Source of the DNA: Mycteria americana
Lineage: Eukaryota; Chordata; Aves; Ciconiiformes; Ciconiidae
DNA: 64,000 nucleotides
Direction: 5' to 3'
Assembly (NCBI RefSeq): GCF_035582795.1
Contig: NC_134368.1
Span: 28,394,501 to 28,458,500 of the forward strand
Part shown: piece by piece, positions 1 to 11,941 of the stretch
How positions within the stretch are numbered: the stretch's first letter is position 1
How the letters are laid out: each line of letters begins with the position of its first letter
Notes under the pieces: generated by a model
Database searches by the model: none
What the model saw: only the letters and a program-made list of their open reading frames with translations
Told to the model about the DNA's origin: nothing
Made by a program: the position numbers and the translations under genes

Positions 1-730
1 AGCTGAAATGAAAAGAAAACAAGATTAGAATAGTGTATGCAGGCTATACTTGTTTTGGTGGCTTTGGTTTCCTGAGGAATGCAATAAGACTGAAATAATA
101 ATAATAATAATAAGAAAATAATATGCGACTGAAGACATATGATTCATTATAATGTGCAAACCAACCTATTAAACAGTGTTCATATATCAGAGTGCTGGGT
201 ACTCAGCTGGCAGATCAGTGTTTCCTGGTCTAAAGGGATTAAGGGTAGCTAAAGAAGGTGGCATCTTATTTTTCTTTTTTTCCCCCAGTGCTATAGTATG
301 TGCATATCCTTTTGGACAATGTTTGGCATCTCTTTTTTTAAATAGCAGATGAGTGGCCCAAGGAAGTGACTGCAAATTAGAATGGTGAATAACTGGATTT
401 ATGATAATAACAGTGCACTAAAGTGTGGGGGAAAAGCTGGACAGCACTGCGTCAATTGTTCCCAAAGATTTGGAAGAAATCAGTGCTAAAAGAAGAAAGC
501 ATAATCTGTCCTCCCAAGCTTTTCCTTCCTCTATAGATCGAAAAGTACCTGTTTTCCTGTTAGCAAACAGAAAAGGAAGGCCTCTCTCCTCTGTTGGTGC
601 CCCTCTAGCCCCCGCTGCACCTGCCTGCGGCTGCCGTGTGCCCGCGGTACCCAGGGACCGGCTCCAACAGCACCTGACATCCCTGCGCCGACGGGTGAGC
701 CGCAGCCCAGGCTCCTCCGTTTGCACTCAC
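1..730. other. flank: AT-rich with a GC-rich patch at 595-720
   Basis: The first 420 bp hold only an AAT microsatellite (94-113) and unique AT-rich sequence. From about 595 to 720 the base composition turns GC-rich with several CpGs. On the + strand, a pyrimidine tract ending CTATAG (to 536) and a GTGAGC donor-like site (695-700) bracket a 158-nt exon-like block. Its in-frame peptide is not recognisable. No function can be assigned. Confidence 0.4.
94..113. repeat. (AAT)n microsatellite
   Basis: About six perfect AAT units near the start of the window. Confidence 0.9.
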
Positions 731-904
731 TAAGCTCTGAATTTCTGTCGGTATAAGGCCAGCGATTTCATCCAGCGTCAGCGTGGTTTCTTCAGTCAGC
801 CCAGACAAGCATTTGCTGACATTATTTCCCTGCTCATAGTAAGGGTTTGTCTGAATCAAACTGAGTGAGGTGATTCCCAATTCGGTGGCTGCGATCCACG
901 GAGC
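731..904 (-). CDS. candidate internal coding exon of an unrecognised gene
   Basis: On the minus strand, 174 nt form an exactly 58-codon open block bounded by AG (905-906 read in reverse) and a canonical GTGAGTG donor (723-730). A CTAAC branch-like motif sits about 32 nt upstream. The encoded peptide starts APWIAATELGITSLSLIQTN and includes the Leu/Glu-rich segment TLTLDEIAGLIPTEIQSL. Codons carry many G/C third bases and CpGs, unlike the surrounding AT-rich DNA, and an in-frame stop falls immediately before the acceptor. I do not recognise the protein. The LTxxEIxxLxPxEIxxL spacing is loosely like helical repeats of the mesothelin/stereocilin/otoancorin superfamily, but that is only a weak impression. 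It could be a real exon of a neighbour, a relic exon or chance. The polypyrimidine tract is weak. Confidence 0.38.
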
Positions 905-3900
905 CTAGGTGACTTAATGATTCATCCCTCTTGCAGTTAGCTCAGCCATTAAACAGACCAAAACCCTAAGCCCCTGCCCTCCACCTGGTCTTCCTCTGTT
1001 CACCTCCTGACTCGGTTATGGGTTACTGTCACGTGGAAAAGTCAAACCGGTCCCATCTCTTCTGTGTCCATGGATGGCTCTTCTGCCTCCAGGTCTCATA
1101 AAGATTTACCTTTGGGAAATCATGGCTATAAAACTCTCCTCAGGAGCACACAAGACAAAGTGAATATGTTTCTGTTATCCTGAAGGCTGTAGGAAATACT
1201 ATCCTTTCCTTTCCACCTAGGACTTAATACATTTGTATATTCATAAATGTTTCCTTCACCAAAACTGATATCCGCCCTATCTTAAATTAAAAATAGCACA
1301 GCAATCCAGGCATTGGATAACTGTTCTTATCAGCTAGTGGCCGTATGGGAAATCACAGTGTATGCAGATCATCTTCCTTATACAGGAGTCAGTCTGCTGT
1401 TACATACATGAACAGCAGTTGGAAAAAAACCAACTTCACAAGATTTTGGAGTCTTTCTTTTCTCAGCAATGATCTGAAGACATGGAGAACCAACAACATA
1501 TAAGGATCTATCAAGCTTTGAATAAAAGGAACCCACAGAAAGAATACTAGTGGTAACATTAGCTAGTAATAATGGAACTAAATGAAAGTCCTTTATCTTA
1601 TTTTCATCACCCTTATTCCCATGTGTGAAGTGAGAGCTGAGCTGCATTATTGTATGTCGTTATCTCTGGAGTATCTACTGTCTACAATCACAATAACAAT
1701 GTGGTTTTCTAAGGAAAAAAAATGATAGGAAGAAAACGGAATATGATTTTCTCCTGTGAAAGCCAGAGATGGGAAAAAAGTTCTAAATCACTAGTAGTCA
1801 TATTTTTGGCTCAAAAATATATGCTCAATATGCTACATAGTGGAAAGTTTGAGAGGCATGCAAGATCTGTGCTTCAAGTCAGATACAGGGTTTTGGTAGA
1901 CATTTGCATGCTCAGCAGCAGAATTCCCATACAGTCTGCAAGCAGTAGCTTGTATGTACTCCCACAGAAGAATAAATCTGACCAAAAAAGGGCTGCTTAT
2001 ATGTTGTTAGCATTGATTCCTTCAGAGTTAAAGTCCCAAAATAAATACTGCCAATCCAAAAACCCAAGTTGGATATCAACTGACCTGAAAAACATTTTCA
2101 TAATCTAAGAATAAAATTTTAAAAACATAAGCCTACTCACAGTATTTATAAATCCTTTTCACTTCTTTGTAAGAGTCTCAGTGTAACTTCAGTAAAACTA
2201 TATAATTAAATCTTTCTTGTCTCCAAGGAACATTTAAGAGATGTGTTTAAATAAGGTCTCTCACTAATGAAATGTTGACAGCTCAGCAGTGGGACTCAGC
2301 AGCTCTTTAACAGAACGTAGCAATGCGAGGGGAAGACCACTACATCCAACTACAAGCACAGGGAACTTTTAACAATGCAGAATGTAATGATCTAGTTGGA
2401 ATATGTCCAAAATATTGAAAGCAACACGTAGGCCTAACATGCCTATGTTATAAAAAGGCCTATAAGTATTTTGTATCTGGGATACATATCAATATATGTA
2501 TTTATGAGTCAAAAGATGACAGCAGTTTGACAGAATTTGTTTTACACTTTATGTAGCTGATATTGCCCAGAGATGCTATCTGTGAACACGGGTAGGCTGG
2601 AAAGAGTACTTGGGGTACTTAACAAATAGTAATGAATCACATGAGGAAGAGTAGTACTAAACTGAATTTCACTAGAGTGTTAGTTTCTTTCCACCCATTT
2701 TATTCCAGTGTAACTGAACGCCAGATCCTTTTAATCCCCATACTTGTGTTATTTTCATTTTTCAACAACAGGCCCAACACAGGAAAATGGCCTGTGTCTC
2801 TAGCAGGAGCTAAGAGAAATAAATGTATGAGGAATCTCAGGACAGGGTTCAGGTTCTGCTGCTGCTGAGGCTGTTATATGTGTTTTCATGTGGAAGTCTG
2901 AGAATGGAAATGACTCTCTGAAGCTTTCGTGTTCATTTTTTCATCTTTGTTCACAATGAAGAGGGACTGTATGCAATCCCTGAAAATTAGCCTTGAAAAC
3001 TATCGTGAGTCTGAGCATCATTTTCTTTCCAAGCAAAGAATAAATCTCTTTCAAAAGTTCCTGGATTTGAAAAAAGGTTCCTTTGTCATTGAAACGATGA
3101 TAAAAGCAGTATGGATACAGGAGAGAATATTCTTCCAAGTAAATCAGTGCTTCTTGTAGCAGGTTCTTCTTCCAAATCTTAACTGATTTGGTAGTATTTG
3201 GAATGTGACATTTTATGGAGAAGGACTGCCAGATTTTAGGCCATATTTCAAACAAAGGTGTTTTAAACCACACCAAAAAAGATGGAAGCACATTTTCACA
3301 TTTAGAAAGCCTAAGCAGAACTTACAAGAAATGTGTACAAATATTTTGCTCTACCATTAATGTCTTCTAATCTCTAGTGGGTTTTTTTGCAACACAGCCT
3401 TACCTATAGTTTCCGGTATTAACAACAGTAAAACCAATCTGAGATGGGCTCAGGCAGAGTCATTGTGGAATCATCAGGCAGAAAACAACTTTTTTGTCAT
3501 GTGTTTTTATGGTTGCTCCACAGCCTAGCAACCCTTTACTTGACAGTGACCCTCAGATGTGTTCTGTGCTAGATTCTGGCATCTAGACCTTCTTCCCTGG
3601 GACTCGCTTGTCGTGCTCATTTGGGAGGCAGCTTGGAGGAGAGGTACACACTCTGTTCTTAATCCTACACCGAGTAGGACATGTCTGGACTGCATATGTG
3701 GCCCCACAGACTCGGGCGTTCACAATTCACCATGGTGCTACTTGGGTAGACAGAACTTAAAGTCTAGATTAGTATCTAGCCAGTACATTATACAAGGGAA
3801 CAGTCTGGCTGAGCAATTACCTCTTATGACATGCTTTTTTGTTGTCTGTTGAATTGGAGATTTTTTTCCCCTGGTGCATTATATCTATAAATTTTTTTTC

Positions 3901-5221
3901 ATAACACAGTTGTTCTTTCCTCTACAAATTGCTGCTATAATGGAAATATTTTTCTCTCACTATTCTTTCCTGTTCGACTAGAACACAGGAGAGAATGTAC
4001 CAAAGATCTTAATGAAGATCAGCATATAAATTCAGTCCTATTCTAGACTCTAAAATTTGTGGCCACCAAAAATTTTGGTGGCCAACTATAGGCTAATGCT
4101 TCTGGAGACTCAGCTAACAGTTACACACATCCTGTGATGACCACTTACATGACTAGAAAAAATGGACCTACAAACAATGAATTTTGAGACTGGCTGTGTA
4201 AGAGAGGAAATAAACAATTATGCCTGTTATCAGCCTTATGCCATGGATCAAAGTTTCCAGTCACTATTCTTACTACTGTAGTCAGTAGGCTACAGGCTCT
4301 CTTGAGGAAGGAAAACTGGTCTGTACCTTGTATAACTCAGATATTTAACACATTTAAGAGCTGACCTTTTACTTTGTTCAGAGTAAATAAACAAGTTTTC
4401 AGCAGAAGCTGAACTACCTCATAAAGACAGAAGCTCTTCATGAACCGCAGCTTCTGCGTTTAGCTCAGCAGCCTGGTTCCTATAGAAATCTGCCATGGAA
4501 AAAGCAGAAATGAAAGAACTATGCTGAAATGGCTCTGAATTTCAGGTTAAAGATAGTTGACTACCTTTACAGATACAATGTAGAGCATTTCTCCCTAAAG
4601 AGTTTGGAAATGGAGGCTTTATGCTACCCCCAGCAAAAAGGGTAGCAGAAAGATCCCATATCCTCTTACCTCCTTGTGCACTTGCGTGCATGGCCTTGAT
4701 ACATGTGTTCATTTCCTCATTCATTTAGCTCCTTCATTATATAAATTGAAGAACGAACATACCCAGCTCACTAATAAAAACAGAAATATAGACACAGAAA
4801 CTCTGCCATTCTGTCTAACAATTGTTTAACAGAAGTTAAATGAAATCTACAAATAAAATGAAATGGCAGTGTAAAGCACTTGTCATATGAATAATTAGAC
4901 ATTATAATAGCAACAGCATGCTCAGTCTGTTCTCCTCTGTAGTATTTCTGTTTAGCAGCTGCTGTGCCTGACAAACAACTGCCAGATGCAAGAGTTCCCT
5001 GATGGGTACTGGAACATGCTCTGTGTGTCCTCCTGAACTTTACTACAGTCAAAATGTTATTCTGGACCTGCAGGAAAGTAGACAGATGTTTTGCCAGCTT
5101 AGCAAATGGGAATATTCCATCTCTGAGCAAGTGGGAAATGCACTAAATCTGTCTCAGCTAGAAACGTGTTTAGCATTCACTGTTCAAATCATCTACTTTT
5201 GTAATGTGTTTTATCTACTTT
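905..5221. other. upstream intergenic tract, no recognised gene
   Basis: AT-rich unique sequence. The only structured element I can support is the perfect palindrome at 4060-4084. The open frames here are short, AT-biased at third positions and unrecognisable. Confidence 0.6.
4060..4084. repeat. perfect 25-bp palindrome (12-bp arms, 1-nt centre)
   Basis: The arms TGGCCACCAAAA and TTTTGGTGGCCA are exact reverse complements separated by a single A. The flanks add an AAAATTT run on the left that is also nearly self-complementary to the centre. The structure could form a hairpin or cruciform. No partner inverted repeat marking a transposon end was identified. Confidence 0.85.
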
Positions 5222-5686
5222 GCGTGTCCAAAGATGGGCAACGAAGCTGGTGAAGGGTCTGGAGCAGAAGTCTTATGAGGAGCGGCTGAGGGAACTGGGG
5301 TTGTTTAGCCTGGAGAAAAGGAGGCTGAGGGGAGACCTTATCGCTCTCTACAACTACCTGAAAGGAGGTTGTAGAGAGGTGCGGGTCGGTCTCTTCTCCC
5401 AAGTAACAAGTAATAGGATGAGAGCAAATGGCCTCAAGTTGCGCCAGGGGAGGTTTAGACTGGGTATTAGGAAATTTTCCTTCACTGAAAGGGTTGTCAA
5501 GCGTTGGAACAGGCTGCCCAGGGAAGTGGTTGAGTCACCATCCCTGGAGGTATTTAAAAGACGTTTGGTTGAGGTGCTTAGGGACATGGTGTAGTGGTGG
5601 TCTTGGTAGTGTTAGGTTTATGGTTGGACTCGATGATCTTAAAGGTCTTTTCCAACCTATATGATTCTGTGATTCTGTTATTCTGT
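5222..5686 (+). mobile_element. CR1 LINE, 5'-truncated 3' end
   Basis: A copy of the chicken-repeat-1 family non-LTR retrotransposon. It covers the last part of the reverse-transcriptase ORF plus the short 3' UTR. The reading frame through the stop at 5592-5594 is unbroken for about 120 codons and shows the typical CR1 C-terminal blocks [32 protein letters not shown] and [20 protein letters not shown]. The 3' end is the family signature of short ATTCTGTG/ATTCTGTT-type units at about 5662-5686, with no poly(A). The 5' truncation starts within the block that normally reads GCGTGTCCA. Because it is truncated it cannot move by itself. Confidence 0.93.
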
Positions 5687-8600
5687 ACTCTCTAGAGCAT
5701 AGACCATGCTATTCACAAACTTTACTTACTTGTGACAGAATAAACAAACTCAACTTTCCACATGTGCTTTTACAAGCCAAAATATCTGCTTCCCAACAAC
5801 AGATGGGAAATCTAGGGCTCTTGAATATCTGGGTTCTGGTAATTGCTCTGCTAATTGTGCATTAACAATTACAGATTACAGAAATATGCTTCCTATTACT
5901 ACCAGTGTAATAAAGTTAGAGGCGGTTGCAAATAGACTCTGTAGAGTGAAGAAAAATTAGTATCACAAGACATGTCACTGTGAATTCATGCCATCTGTCT
6001 AATGATGAATGACACCAGTGTGAATGGTATCAAATCAGCCTACAGATTTGCTATATATACTTAGTAACCTGCAAATACATAAGGCAAAATGGCCCCACTT
6101 ACACTATGCATCAAAACAGAGTATAACGCTTTGTCATAGTGTGAACTGTTCTATTAAAATTATCACATGTTCAGAAATTAAGAAGGCATTTGTTGATTTC
6201 AACCTAATTTATTTCTTTTTTGGACATCTGTTTTCTTCCAAAAGTCTCATTTTCATGATTCAGGCTTCATTTCGCTGCTAGTTTAATACTACCAGTTCTA
6301 ACAGTTCTTTATAGCTTTTATTCTCCAATCAATGGGAATGTCATGAGGTCCATTTCTACAGTATTTTCAAATAGCACACTCTACATTTCTTCAGCAAAAT
6401 GCAAACAACCTTTGCTGCTTAGTACAGATGGCTAGATACTCTACCAAGCATTTTGCTACAGTTTAATGTTATTGATTTGTGGTCCTTTCCCGAGGTGAAG
6501 CTGTCGTGCTCCAAACTTCCATAAATGGAGTGCCTAGGACAGATTCTCTACTTGTATGAGCTGCTGAAATTGAAGTATATATATGTATATACATGTGATG
6601 AACTCTGACAACTAGATCGCACCTACATATTAAAGAAATTGTGTGAGGGTTATAAATGAGACTAGAGTTTCCTTCTATTCTCTTCTGCTCTTTTTTCCCT
6701 TCCTGATACAGCTATGAAGAGCTCACTTGGCATAATGTGATTGCTACTCTAGCTTAGTTCAAAGCTTTCATCTTAAAAGTATTGAAGAGTTTGGCTCACC
6801 TGACCTAATTTCAGTCATTTAAAAGGTAAATATTCAGACTAAGCTTATTAGTTATGCTTCATCTACTTTCTCTGTCATGGAAGAAAGATGTGATGAATTG
6901 CCCTCTGCAGGCACCTTCTTGTATGGAGTGTGGAAGATTCTCAGATGTCTGTCTCAGAGCAGATGTTTGTCTTTCAGGCTGCACTGTACAGCAGCTGTCC
7001 CCTGGGCTTCATCCAGTACTGTTACCTTGACTCTGTGTCAAGAAGGACAACAACTAGCAGAAGCGTCACCTTCTTTGTTCCTTTCAACTTAGTGGTAAAT
7101 TTGAACATGATAAAATGTGAGGATTTTACTGGAAACCATATTATTTAGCACAACATCAAGATAATGGGTTGGTCCAGTTCCTTGTGAGATGAGACAGAGT
7201 CAAAAGAAAGGCAATGGATGTAATATCTTCTTGCCAGGTGTTTTTTTATGGAGTGCTTCTCTATTCAGGAGAGATCTCTGTAGTGACAACTTTTTTCTCT
7301 GTGTGCTTCAACTTTATGCTTGCTGGAACGGGTGGCCTCGAATTAATCAATGGCAGAACATTAGGACCAAACTAAGCAGAAACAAAAACTAACAAGAGCC
7401 AAATGATTCAGGAAGAGTCGTAATTATGGGTAAGAAATATCTCATTACTGCAAAACCCTGCCACATTAATTTCTAATGGATACTGCTCATTAAATGAAAT
7501 AACCCCTTGAATGAAAATAATTTTGTCTAGAGAAGTTAGAAAATGATAAACACAAATATAACAGCTGGCACAAATATAACAACATCAAACTGGGTAAGTG
7601 GAGTTAGTGTCAGCATTTACTACAAATTTTATTCTACAGGAGGGACAGAGGTGTATAGTCAAGTTCCATCCTTTCTGCCTTTGTTGAGAACATGCACCCA
7701 GCGGATGGTACAAATATATGCATTTCAGGTCTTTGAACTCTCAAATATCTTATGTCATGAATACAACCAGTTTAGAGTCTGTAATCTGTTTCCTGCTGGC
7801 TATGTGCACTTACCCCAAAAGTCACATTTGCTCAGAGAAGGTCCACAGCTGGAACATCAAGATGAAATCTTATGCGTGTAAGATCCTCTGTCAAGGGGCA
7901 CTCTCCACTGTGCTTAACTATTTTTCTGCAGAGAAAACTGTGCATACAGTTTCTTATTTCTCATAACCAGACATAAAAATATTTCCCAGTGAATAATGGA
8001 ATTGCCATGAAACTAAACGATGAGCTAATTTCCTACTAACAGAGAACAAGATGCTAACAGTATTTGGAGTGTTTTTAAAAGGCGGTACTGATTAATTCTG
8101 CATTTATTCAATGCTACATTAACTTTTTAAATCACTCGGGTAGCATCAAATCCTTTGCCGTACAGACAATACAAGCTTTCCCATTGCCTGCAATAACAGT
8201 AAAATGGTTTCTATGTTAAAGAATATATAGCATCAAGGGGAGGAGATAAAAATATTATAAAAGTGTTGTGCAAAATATTTCTGTTATAGAAGCTCAGATT
8301 TCTTAATCTGTGGCAATTCATTGCAAAGCACTTGGGTTTTATTATTTAATTTAAAAAAAGAATATGAACAAAGTTCATTACTGCAGGTTTCTTAGAGGAG
8401 ATCACTCAGATAATCATGGAAACAGTATGATATAGTTAACTTTGGGGTAGGCAACAGGCTAAGTGATTTCTCCAGGTATCTTGCAGGCCTGTTTAGATAA
8501 TTCCATAAAAGATATTATGAAATATTAATTCAGCTACAGAATTAGTTCTAAGTCAGTCTTTAGTAATAATGAACTGTATTTATTGTCAAAGCTCCTGTGG

Positions 8601-9360
8601 GCAAGTGGCTGTGTTACAATCTGTGATTCAACCCCCCTCCAAAATGAATTTCACAAGGTATCTTATAGCTGTATTCAATATTAGTAGACTTTAATACAAG
8701 CTGTTTTTCTTCTCTGAAAGATGAGTAGCAATGCATTTTAACTCTAACTTGTAACTTATTATTTTTACCTAATTTTTTTTCTGTGTGAATAATAGTAGTT
8801 GATAATACAGTGAATCATCTCTTTAGAAAATGTGGCAACCACTAATGCCACTAATCATTTGTGTTTCCATTTTGTAGATGGCAAATAAGTAATTTTAGAG
8901 TTTAGTCATAAGGATTGTGATTTTACTTGGGCTGAAGAGCAGTATTTTCATGCCTCTTGTTCAAAAGAAAGTCACAACAACCACCACCTAATTGCTGAAA
9001 GATTTGAGTCTGCATTTCCAAAACCTTGGCCAGAAAGCCTCCTCAGATGCTTGAAGCTCTGCAGCTGCTTGTGACCGCAGGCGTTACCATTCTGGGTTGG
9101 CTGAGCATCTAGGGACTCATTTCATGCCTATACCTGTCGAGGGGGTCACAGGCTTCAGGAAGCAATTCAGTATTCATGAGTCTAGAAAGAAAATGAAGCT
9201 GTAGAGAGTGTGTGGGGAATGTTTGCCAGGAAAGTGAGAAGGGGGTGGAGTTCTCAATGCTGCTCTAAGAAATGCTTTGCATTTTACTTTAAACGGAAAA
9301 AATACAGAAATAGCACTGTAAGTAGGGTTCATCATGCAAACTCAGAACCAGCTTGGGTGT
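5687..9360. other. upstream intergenic tract, nothing identified
   Basis: AT-rich unique sequence between the CR1 copy and the long minus-strand open frame. It contains scattered ATATAT runs (for example near 6575-6595) but no recognised gene, RNA or transposon. Confidence 0.55.
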
Positions 9361-9987
9361 CTAAGGTGCTACTACATGATCTTGAGTAGACACAGCCAGA
9401 AACTTGAAGTGTGGGTTTGTTATTTTTACATCTAGAGCCGGGTGCCTAACACGGCACCAGACTCTACGTGTGATTTGTTGGGATAGGGGAATTTGCTTCC
9501 CCTGTGGTTGAATCCACCTTACCCTACTTTTCTTTGTTTGATCCTTGTTGCCCCAATTAATTAGCTTTCTCCTGTTCCTTTGTTCAGATTCCCTTGGCCC
9601 AGTCCCTTGAATAATTGACAAAACAGAACAGAGACTGTGGTTACTGTGTGGTTCTAGCTGTGGCTTGGTTTTATTTAGTAACGCTGTGTTAGTGCAACAA
9701 ATTGTGACTAATTGCTTCTCCACTGCTCTGCCAGTCTGCGAAAAGGCCAGCATCACAAAACACCAAGTCAGAGCTCCCTGCCAAATATCTGCAAGCTTAT
9801 ATAAAAAGCAAACTTTGGTGAATGAGGTCTGACTGGTAGGGGAAGGAAGGGTTTTGATGAAAGAAATGTGCCCATCGTTGACTCTAGTGCTGAAGTTTAC
9901 GATTTTCACCAGAGGTGTAATGTACATAAACAGTTTTGGCTCTGCAGATCTTGTAAAAAAACTCTTCCTTTTTGCCTTTCTCAGCAA
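9361..9987 (-). other. 208-codon open frame, no recognised product
   Basis: An uninterrupted minus-strand frame begins with M-L-R-K-A-K and ends V-V-A-P. It lies 0.4 to 1.0 kb upstream of the GRXCR1 start codon and antisense to it. The predicted protein is basic, of mixed composition, and has no domain, signal peptide or motif that I recognise. The length is unusual for chance in AT-rich DNA. It may be a local composition effect, an old repeat or constrained promoter DNA. There is no splice or promoter evidence for a minus-strand gene, so it is not called as a gene. Confidence 0.2.
9798..9807 (+). promoter_or_regulatory. GRXCR1: TATA-like box upstream of GRXCR1
   Basis: TATATAAAAA lies on the + strand about 560 bp before the GRXCR1 start codon. 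It is the best TATA match in the proximal upstream region. In AT-rich DNA such matches are common, so a promoter role is only possible. Confidence 0.2.
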
Positions 9988-10370
9988 ACAAAAACTGCAT
10001 TCATATAAACTTGTGTAATTTCTCTTATTGTGTTTGTCATGTGTGGGTTTGCATTTTTATTTTAATCAATGAATATAATTTCTCCCTTTCTTGCTTTCTT
10101 CCTTAGTGCTAAAAAGTACACAATGGCTTTTTAATATTTAATTGGTGAGATCGTTTTACAGGTTTTAGTTTAAAGGTAACCATAGCACAAACGCATCCAT
10201 TATTAACTGCAGAACGGCAGTGTAGCTTCTTGGGAACCCGCTTTACTTTAATATGAGAACCCCTGTCAACAGCAAGCAGCGCTGATATTGTTGTTAAGTG
10301 TGACAAACTGGCAAATGCAATGGGCACCACGCTGGAACAATGCAAGCTGCTTATATCAATGGAAGAGGTG

Positions 10371-10766
10371 ATGTTTAAAAGTGAGATGAAGGCGGACAGC
10401 GAGAGGCTGTCGAGGAAGGTTCGATTCCGCGTGGCGTCCTCGCACAGCGGGAGGGTGCTGAAGGAGGTGTACGCCGACGGGGAGGCTGCCGGCTCTCTGG
10501 ACTCCGAGTACGCCAGCAGCTCGGAGACCGACCAAACCAGCCGGCTGAGCGAAGTGGATGGGCAGCAGAATGGACATGTAGGGTCCGAGTGCGATGAAAA
10601 CGAGAACGAGCAGGACAACTTGCTCATTTTAGTCAGAGCCACTAAAGAGAGGGGGTTTGGTACAAAACGAGTCAACATCCTCAGCAAAAACGGCACAGTC
10701 AGGGGAGTCAAGCATAAAGTCAGTGCTGGTCAAGCACTCTTCGACAATTTGGCAAAAGTATTTCAG
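10371..10766 (+). CDS. GRXCR1: GRXCR1 coding exon 1 (N-terminal region)
   Basis: First coding exon, giving residues 1-132 of a 293-residue glutaredoxin and cysteine-rich domain protein. The frame contains the conserved blocks [45 protein letters not shown] and [10 protein letters not shown], which I recognise from mammalian GRXCR1. The exon ends TTTCAG|GTAGGT, a canonical donor at phase 0. I chose ATG 10371 because its M-x-K-x-E-M-K start lines up with the mammalian N terminus and it has a purine at -3. In-frame ATGs at 10320 and 10359 would add 17 or 4 residues. This segment is acidic and Ser-rich around residues 40-85 and probably disordered. It lies upstream of the glutaredoxin fold. In the family, the protein localises along hair-cell stereocilia and influences actin bundle size; that is established knowledge, not visible here. 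Confidence 0.94.
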
Positions 10767-11352
10767 GTAGGTGATGCGGTCCTGCTGGCTGTAAGCCCTG
10801 TGTCTGTCCCTTTTAACTCCCCACATTATTCTTTCCCTTTGTCCACACCTCTCTCATTTATGGTTTCTCAGACTCCAGATTCGATTCTGCCTCACTCCCA
10901 CTGCTGTCCACTTGCTGTTCTTGCTTACTCTTTCTGGTATACACTGGCTCCACACTCCAAATTGGCTGTGAAATTTTTCTTTCAGAATTGACCTAAAGTT
11001 TGCTGACTAGAAGTGTGTATGTTGTGCTTCCCATGTATGGACCAGGAAAGAAACGTAACAGAGGAATTAACTGGGGCTTTATTAGAGATCTGTCCAGATC
11101 CACTGTACAGGGATGTATCATGTTTCCACTCCTATTATATTAGTTCTAATGAGTTTAAGATGTTATCTACTGTCCCCTACATGTAAATATGTATACTTGC
11201 AAATTCCATTGTGTTTAATCTGCAAAGTAGATCAAATTAGATGCAGGATGGCAGCAATGGCAGTTTTCCTATATGAAAATTTCAGAGGAATGAAATCTTA
11301 GTCACGGGTCTCTTTCATTAATGTCTGTATTCCATTTATTTTGTACAAGGAG

Positions 11353-11392
11353 CAGAATATCTGTATTTGAAACAGAATATCTGTATTTGAAA
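11353..11392. repeat. tandem duplication, 20-bp unit x2
   Basis: Two identical adjacent copies of CAGAATATCTGTATTTGAAA lie in GRXCR1 intron 1, shortly after exon 1. Confidence 0.9.
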
Positions 11393-11941
11393 CATATGCC
11401 ACACTGACTCCTTAGGCAGAGAAATACAGGCCTCAGAAAAATCAAGATAAAAGTTCTAAAAAATTTAGCTCATATATATCATTTATCTATATATGCTATT
11501 CAAGTCTTATTACTATTCAAACAAAGAGCAACATGTATGCAATCAAACTCTTTCTAAAGGTTGTTATAATCCAGAATATAATCCAGAATTAAGCGACCAT
11601 CCAGAATTAGGATGGTCACTTAAATTAACCTGTAATTGTCTTCAATGCATTGTTTTAAAAGCATTTATGCAGTTTTAAAGCATGGGGAATTTGATATTAG
11701 TAACGACTGTTGTTGTGTATTGAAATGAAGTCTTCTAAAAGTTCTTTCTTACTTTGAAGCTGAGGAATTTCATAATACCTTTAGCAATGGCTATAGATTA
11801 ACATTGTCTTGCTTCTGAATGTGAATTTATCCCTATATTGTACCTAAATGACAACAGTCTTTTTGTCAATACCGATGTTCCTGTGGAAGATGGATATTTC
11901 AAAGATGAATTAGCTGTTCATTTTTGTTCTTTACGTCTTTG

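Noticed and set aside
10109..10711. 200-codon minus-strand open frame across GRXCR1 exon 1
   Set aside because: It is the antisense shadow of the conserved exon 1 plus upstream sequence; the + strand protein is clearly the conserved one.
10767..10991. Continuation of the exon 1 frame past the splice donor
   Set aside because: The 75 codons after GTAGGT have no match to GRXCR1, while exon 2 joins perfectly at the donor.
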